Shown piece after piece: positions 44,061-47,609 of a stretch of DNA of 47,609 bases; the first letter of the stretch is position 1, and every line of letters starts with the position of its first letter. A model generated the notes under the pieces. It saw nothing but the letters and a program-made list of their open reading frames with translations, ran no database searches and was not told the DNA's origin. A program made the translations under genes and the position numbers. The DNA lies in contig JASHPH010000097.1 of NCBI GenBank assembly GCA_030038255.1, positions 1 to 47,609 of the forward strand. The letters run 5' to 3'. This DNA comes from Candidatus Sulfotelmatobacter sp. (GTDB lineage Bacteria > Acidobacteriota > Terriglobia > Terriglobales > Acidobacteriaceae).

Positions 44061-45587
44061 CTAACGATCGTAAATGGTTGTCAGCGATCGCAACCTTGCG
44101 CTCAGTGCTTCGGTGAGCGCTCCGCTGCGATAGCGCCACTTCCAGTTTCCGCTCACCCGCCCAGGAAGATTCATGCGCGCCTCCGTCCCCAGGCCGAGCA
44201 CGTCCTGCATGGGAATGATCGCAACATCAGCCACCGAAGCCAGCACTGCGCGGATCAGCGCCCAGTTGATCTCACTGTCGTTCTGCAGCCCAAGATATGC
44301 CCGCGCGAAATCATGCTCCTTGCGAACGTCCTCCGGCGTGCGCGTGCTGTCGCCAGCCCCGGAACTCGACCACCACCCCACAGTGGTGTCGTTGTCGTGA
44401 CCGCCAGTGTATGCCACCAGGTCCCGCGCATAATTGTGCGGACGAAATGACGGCCCCTGCGGATCGTTGCCGAAAGCGAACTGCAACAGCGCCATTCCCG
44501 GCAGCCCAAACTGTTGCCGCAATTTTTCCACCGCTGGAGTGATCACGCCCAGATTCTCCGCCACGATTGGCAAGCCGCCAAACGCATCCTGCAGCGCCGA
44601 AAGAAAAGTTTCACCCGAGCCCTTCACCCATCGTCCATGAATCGCCGTCGTCTCGCCGGCGGGAATTTCCCAGTACGCTTCAAAGCCCCGGAAGTGATCC
44701 AGCCGCACCATGTCAAACAGACTGAGCGTGGCGCGAAAGCGCTCGATCCACCACTTGTATCCGTTCGCCGCCAAGACGTCCCAGCGATAAATCGGATTCC
44801 CCCACAGTTGTCCAGTCGTGCTGAAATAATCCGGCGGTACGCCGGAAACGACCGTCGGCATGCCTTGGTTGTCGAGGCGGAACAATCCCGGTTGGGACCA
44901 CACATCGGCGCTGTCATGGGCTACGTAGATAGGAACGTCACCCATAAACCGGATGCCCCGTTCCTGACAGTAGCGCTTAAGTTCATTCCATTGCCTAAAA
45001 AACTCAAACTGCCAATACTTGATTGCCTTCAGCTCCGCTGCAAGTTTGCACGACCACTGCTCCAAAGCGCGGGAGTCACGGCGGCGGACAGATGGTTCCC
45101 AGCGAGTCCACACCACTCCGCCGTGTTGCTGCTTCAAAGCCATGAAAAGAGCAAAGTCGTCCAGCCAAGGTCGGGCGTTTTCGCAGAAGTGTTCGAAGGC
45201 GGCATGATCGGCGTGTGAGCCGTCAGCGAAAAACCCTTGTGCCGCCCGGCGCAAAACCCGGAACTTGAAATCAATGACTGCCCCATAGTCCACTGAGGCT
45301 TCGGGAAATGACGGTGCGCTCGCCAAGTCCGAGGCTCGCAGCGTGCCCGCATCACGCAGGCGCTCCAAACTAATGAGCAAAGGATTTCCCGCAAAAGCCG
45401 AGAAGCACTGATAAGGAGAATCGCCGTAGCCGGTGGGATTCAAGGGCAAGACTTGCCACAACTTTTGTCCGGCGGCGGCGAGGAAGTCGGCGAATTCGTA
45501 AGCGCTGCTGCCCAAATCCCCAATGCCAAACGGAGCCGGCAAAGACGTGATGTGCAGCAGGATTCCACTGCAGCGGGAGAACTTCAT
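44061..45587 (-). CDS. malQ: 4-alpha-glucanotransferase (GH77)
   Basis: Cytoplasmic disproportionating enzyme that transfers maltosyl units and releases glucose. The start ATG 45587 fits the family N-terminus (MKFSRCSGILLHITSLPAPFGIGDLG); the 12 extra codons of the longer frame are not needed. 508 residues. Catalytic motifs: MVRLDHFRGFEAYWEIP (nucleophile Asp), PIVAENLGV (Glu), GGHDNDTT (Asp). A -10 box (TATTGT) stands only seven bases before the ATG. First gene of a two-gene operon with the MFS transporter. Confidence 0.93.
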   Translation of the reverse strand: MKFSRCSGILLHITSLPAPFGIGDLGSSAYEFADFLAAAGQKLWQVLPLNPTGYGDSPYQCFSAFAGNPLLISLERLRDAGTLRASDLASAPSFPEASVDYGAVIDFKFRVLRRAAQGFFADGSHADHAAFEHFCENARPWLDDFALFMALKQQHGGVVWTRWEPSVRRRDSRALEQWSCKLAAELKAIKYWQFEFFRQWNELKRYCQERGIRFMGDVPIYVAHDSADVWSQPGLFRLDNQGMPTVVSGVPPDYFSTTGQLWGNPIYRWDVLAANGYKWWIERFRATLSLFDMVRLDHFRGFEAYWEIPAGETTAIHGRWVKGSGETFLSALQDAFGGLPIVAENLGVITPAVEKLRQQFGLPGMALLQFAFGNDPQGPSFRPHNYARDLVAYTGGHDNDTTVGWWSSSGAGDSTRTPEDVRKEHDFARAYLGLQNDSEINWALIRAVLASVADVAIIPMQDVLGLGTEARMNLPGRVSGNWKWRYRSGALTEALSARLRSLTTIYDR

Positions 45588-45594
45588 GGCCCTA

Positions 45595-45623
45595 ACAATA
45601 CGCAGCTTAGATATTTCAAGCAA
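45595..45623 (-). promoter_or_regulatory. Candidate malQ promoter
   Basis: TTGCTT (45618-45623), 17-bp spacer, TATTGT (45595-45600) on the minus strand. The start point would be at or one base before the malQ ATG, and no Shine-Dalgarno is seen. Confidence 0.4.
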
Positions 45624-45744
45624 GAAGGGAGGGGATAGCCTCGCTCAGCAGCAGCGCAGTTTCTCAGCCGGCCGCATCCGGTTGGGCGCATGCTAGAATT
45701 TCGCTTCTACTTCTGATTCCAGCACTGCGTCTTTCCAAGCTCCT

Positions 45745-47469
45745 TTGAAACGAACTCCCATCCCAGACAGAGTCCTTCAAACATCATGGTGCGTTTACCT
45801 GGCGGCAATCTGGCTGGTGTGCACGGCGTTTGCGGTGGCCCAGCAGTCGGAGCAAAATGCCTCGAAGGCGGAAGGGAAGCAGTGGTGGCGGCACGCAGTG
45901 TTTTATGAGATTTATCTGCGCAGCTTTGCCGACAGCAACAATGACGGCGTTGGCGATCTCATGGGCATTGCTTCGAGGCTGGATTACTTGAAGGATCTTG
46001 GCGTAGACGCGATCTGGATCACTCCTTGCTTCCCGTCGCCGCAGGTGGATTTTGGTTACGACGTTTCCGACTACGAGAATATCGATCCCGTGTACGGCAC
46101 GCTGGCAGACTTCGATACGCTGGCCAGGGAGGCGAAAAAGCGCGGTATTCACATCATCCTCGACTTCGTGGTCAATCACACATCGGATCAACACAAGTGG
46201 TTTCTGGATTCCAGGTCGTCGCGAACGTCGGAGCACCGCGACTGGTACATCTGGCGCGACGGGAAGGGCCCGGGCCAGCCACCAAACAATTGGATTTCTG
46301 CCTTCGGGGGACCAGCTTGGACGTTTGATCCCACCACCGGCCAGTTCTACTACCACATGTTTTATGCAGCTCAGCCAGATCTGAACTGGCGGAACCCGGC
46401 TGTGAAGGATGCGATGTTCGACGTGACCCGCTGGTGGTACAAGCGCGGCGTGTCGGGATTTCGCCTGGACGCGGTGGATACTCTGTTCGAAGACCCGAGC
46501 CTTCACGACAATCCGATTCTGCCCGGTGTGAATGCATTCGGCGATCCGAAGGAGGAAAACAAATACAACTCGAAACTGCCCGAAGTGCACGACGTTCTGC
46601 GCCGGCTGCGCAAAATCGCCGATGAATACCACGCCGTCCTGATTGGAGAAACATGGACAACGGACATTGATGAGCTGAACCGCTACTACGGCGACCACGA
46701 CAACGAGTTACAGCTGCCGATGGATTTCCTCTTTACCACGGTGACCAAGCTTTCGGCCGCGGAGTTCCGCAAGCAGATTGCCGCGGTCAATGCGGCGAAG
46801 GGCTGGCCCACGTATGTCATCAGCAACCACGACATCGTTCGCTCCTACGATCGCTATGGGGATGGCCAGCACAACGACCAGATTGCGAAACTCATGGCCG
46901 GAATGTATCTGACCCTGCGCGGCACTCCTATCATGTATTACGGCGAAGAAATTGGAATGAAGACGACGACGCCGATGCGCAAAGAGGACGTAAAGGATCC
47001 GATCGGCATAAAGGGATGGCCAGAAGAAAAAGGCCGGGATGGCGAGCGTACTCCCATGCAGTGGGACGGGAGCGAGAATGCAGGCTTCTCTAAGGCCACG
47101 CCATGGCTGCCGGTGCCTGATACCTATAAGACGCACAATGTTGCCATTGAGTCGAAAGATGCCCACTCTGTGCTGGCTTTTTACAAAGAAGTTCTGAAGC
47201 TGCGCCACGCGAACCATGCGCTGCTCGAAGGCAGCTACATTCCCCTCAATGAGACGGACCCGAACGTGCTTTCGTACCTGCGCGTGTCCGCTAGCAAGAA
47301 TGTTCTTGTGGTTCTAAACATGTCGGGGACGAGGCAGACAAGCCACTTCGACTTCAGCAAGCAAGGATTTTCTCAGGTCCACAAGCTGATCGCGACTGGA
47401 GAATCGTCGGTCGAGGGAAAAGTCGTCACATTGGAACCTTACGGCGTGTTCATCGGCGAACTTAAGTAA
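45745..47469 (+). CDS. Exported GH13 alpha-glucosidase (oligo-1,6-glucosidase / trehalose-synthase-like)
   Basis: 574 residues from TTG 45745; the start lacks a good ribosome site. A signal peptide (VLQTSWCVYLAAIWLVCTAFAVAQQ, about 10-34) directs it to the periplasm. The barrel has AVFYEIYLRSFADSNNDGVGDLMGIASRLDYLKDLGVDAIWITPCFPSPQVDFGYDVSDY, DFVVNHTSDQHKWF, GFRLDAVDTL (Asp242), IGETWT (Glu302), ISNHDIVRS (Asp363) and RTPMQWDGSENAGF, which place it in the exo-acting alpha-glucosidase subfamilies. The usual enzyme lacks a signal peptide; this one should act outside the cytoplasm. Divergent from malQ, 157 bases apart. Confidence 0.9.
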   Translation: MKRTPIPDRVLQTSWCVYLAAIWLVCTAFAVAQQSEQNASKAEGKQWWRHAVFYEIYLRSFADSNNDGVGDLMGIASRLDYLKDLGVDAIWITPCFPSPQVDFGYDVSDYENIDPVYGTLADFDTLAREAKKRGIHIILDFVVNHTSDQHKWFLDSRSSRTSEHRDWYIWRDGKGPGQPPNNWISAFGGPAWTFDPTTGQFYYHMFYAAQPDLNWRNPAVKDAMFDVTRWWYKRGVSGFRLDAVDTLFEDPSLHDNPILPGVNAFGDPKEENKYNSKLPEVHDVLRRLRKIADEYHAVLIGETWTTDIDELNRYYGDHDNELQLPMDFLFTTVTKLSAAEFRKQIAAVNAAKGWPTYVISNHDIVRSYDRYGDGQHNDQIAKLMAGMYLTLRGTPIMYYGEEIGMKTTTPMRKEDVKDPIGIKGWPEEKGRDGERTPMQWDGSENAGFSKATPWLPVPDTYKTHNVAIESKDAHSVLAFYKEVLKLRHANHALLEGSYIPLNETDPNVLSYLRVSASKNVLVVLNMSGTRQTSHFDFSKQGFSQVHKLIATGESSVEGKVVTLEPYGVFIGELK

Positions 47470-47609
47470 TTCGCCTCTATTCGCCGCCAAGAATTCTCCA
47501 TGCCGCGCGGCCAGTATCTGTCCCCCGTTGACTCCGTTCCCGAGGGTTCAGTTGACATTAAGTCGCCACTCCACTCATTGACACAAATGCGAACCGTTCG
47601 CAAGACATC

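Overview
The window reads as chromosomal DNA of an Acidobacteriota bacterium, most likely class Terriglobia (Koribacter-like). The grounds are family-level and not a search: a very long Oar-type TonB-dependent receptor with an N-terminal carboxypeptidase-regulatory domain, a winged-helix regulator with one membrane span beside it, a REC/PilZ protein with two PilZ domains, a TMTC-like TPR membrane protein, moderately high GC, and spacers filled with short repeated words.

Layout. 1-9.8 kb holds mixed genes: a secreted cyanophycinase overlapping a PfkB sugar kinase, a lipoprotein glycoside hydrolase of the GH36/GH27 clan, a small membrane protein, a second PfkB kinase next to a DeoR regulator, a PqqD-like protein, and the headless C-terminal part of a beta-propeller surface protein. 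9.9-11.5 kb has DAHP synthase (first step of the shikimate pathway) behind a terminator-like hairpin, then a lone Flp-type pilin. 11.5-25.1 kb is a minus-strand complex I operon in the order nuoA-C-D-E-F-G-H-J-K-L-M-N. nuoB and nuoI are absent. The only four spacers longer than about 15 nt around this operon (upstream of nuoA, E/F, G/H, H/J) each hold an inverted repeat whose arms are tandem 7- or 8-bp words; the words differ but the architecture is the same.

25.2-31.8 kb holds a conserved unknown, ThiS, a MerR-type regulator with a perfect 17-bp palindrome in its promoter, a small metal-binding protein, a frameshifted exported HEAT-like gene, a RibBA with an eroded GTP cyclohydrolase II half, a DUF4126 membrane protein and a PilZ protein. 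31.8-33.7 kb is a TPR membrane protein. 33.7-35.7 kb is a decayed accessory patch: the C-terminus of a tyrosine integrase, the 5' half of a tRNA-Leu, a 53-residue ORF with its own terminator, and two tiny zinc-ribbon genes, one frameshifted.

35.7-47.5 kb is a coherent alpha-glucan (maltodextrin) utilisation locus: outer-membrane TonB receptor, exported GH13 amylase/cyclodextrinase-type enzyme, membrane-anchored winged-helix regulator transcribed divergently, GPH/SLC45-like inner-membrane sugar transporter, cytoplasmic 4-alpha-glucanotransferase MalQ, and an exported GH13 alpha-glucosidase. Together they would bind and import dextrins across the outer membrane, trim them in the periplasm, move short sugars inward and rearrange them in the cytoplasm.

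The most unusual signals are the word-repeat hairpins of the nuo operon combined with the missing nuoB/nuoI, the pqqD/propeller junction, and the integrase/tRNA-Leu scar.
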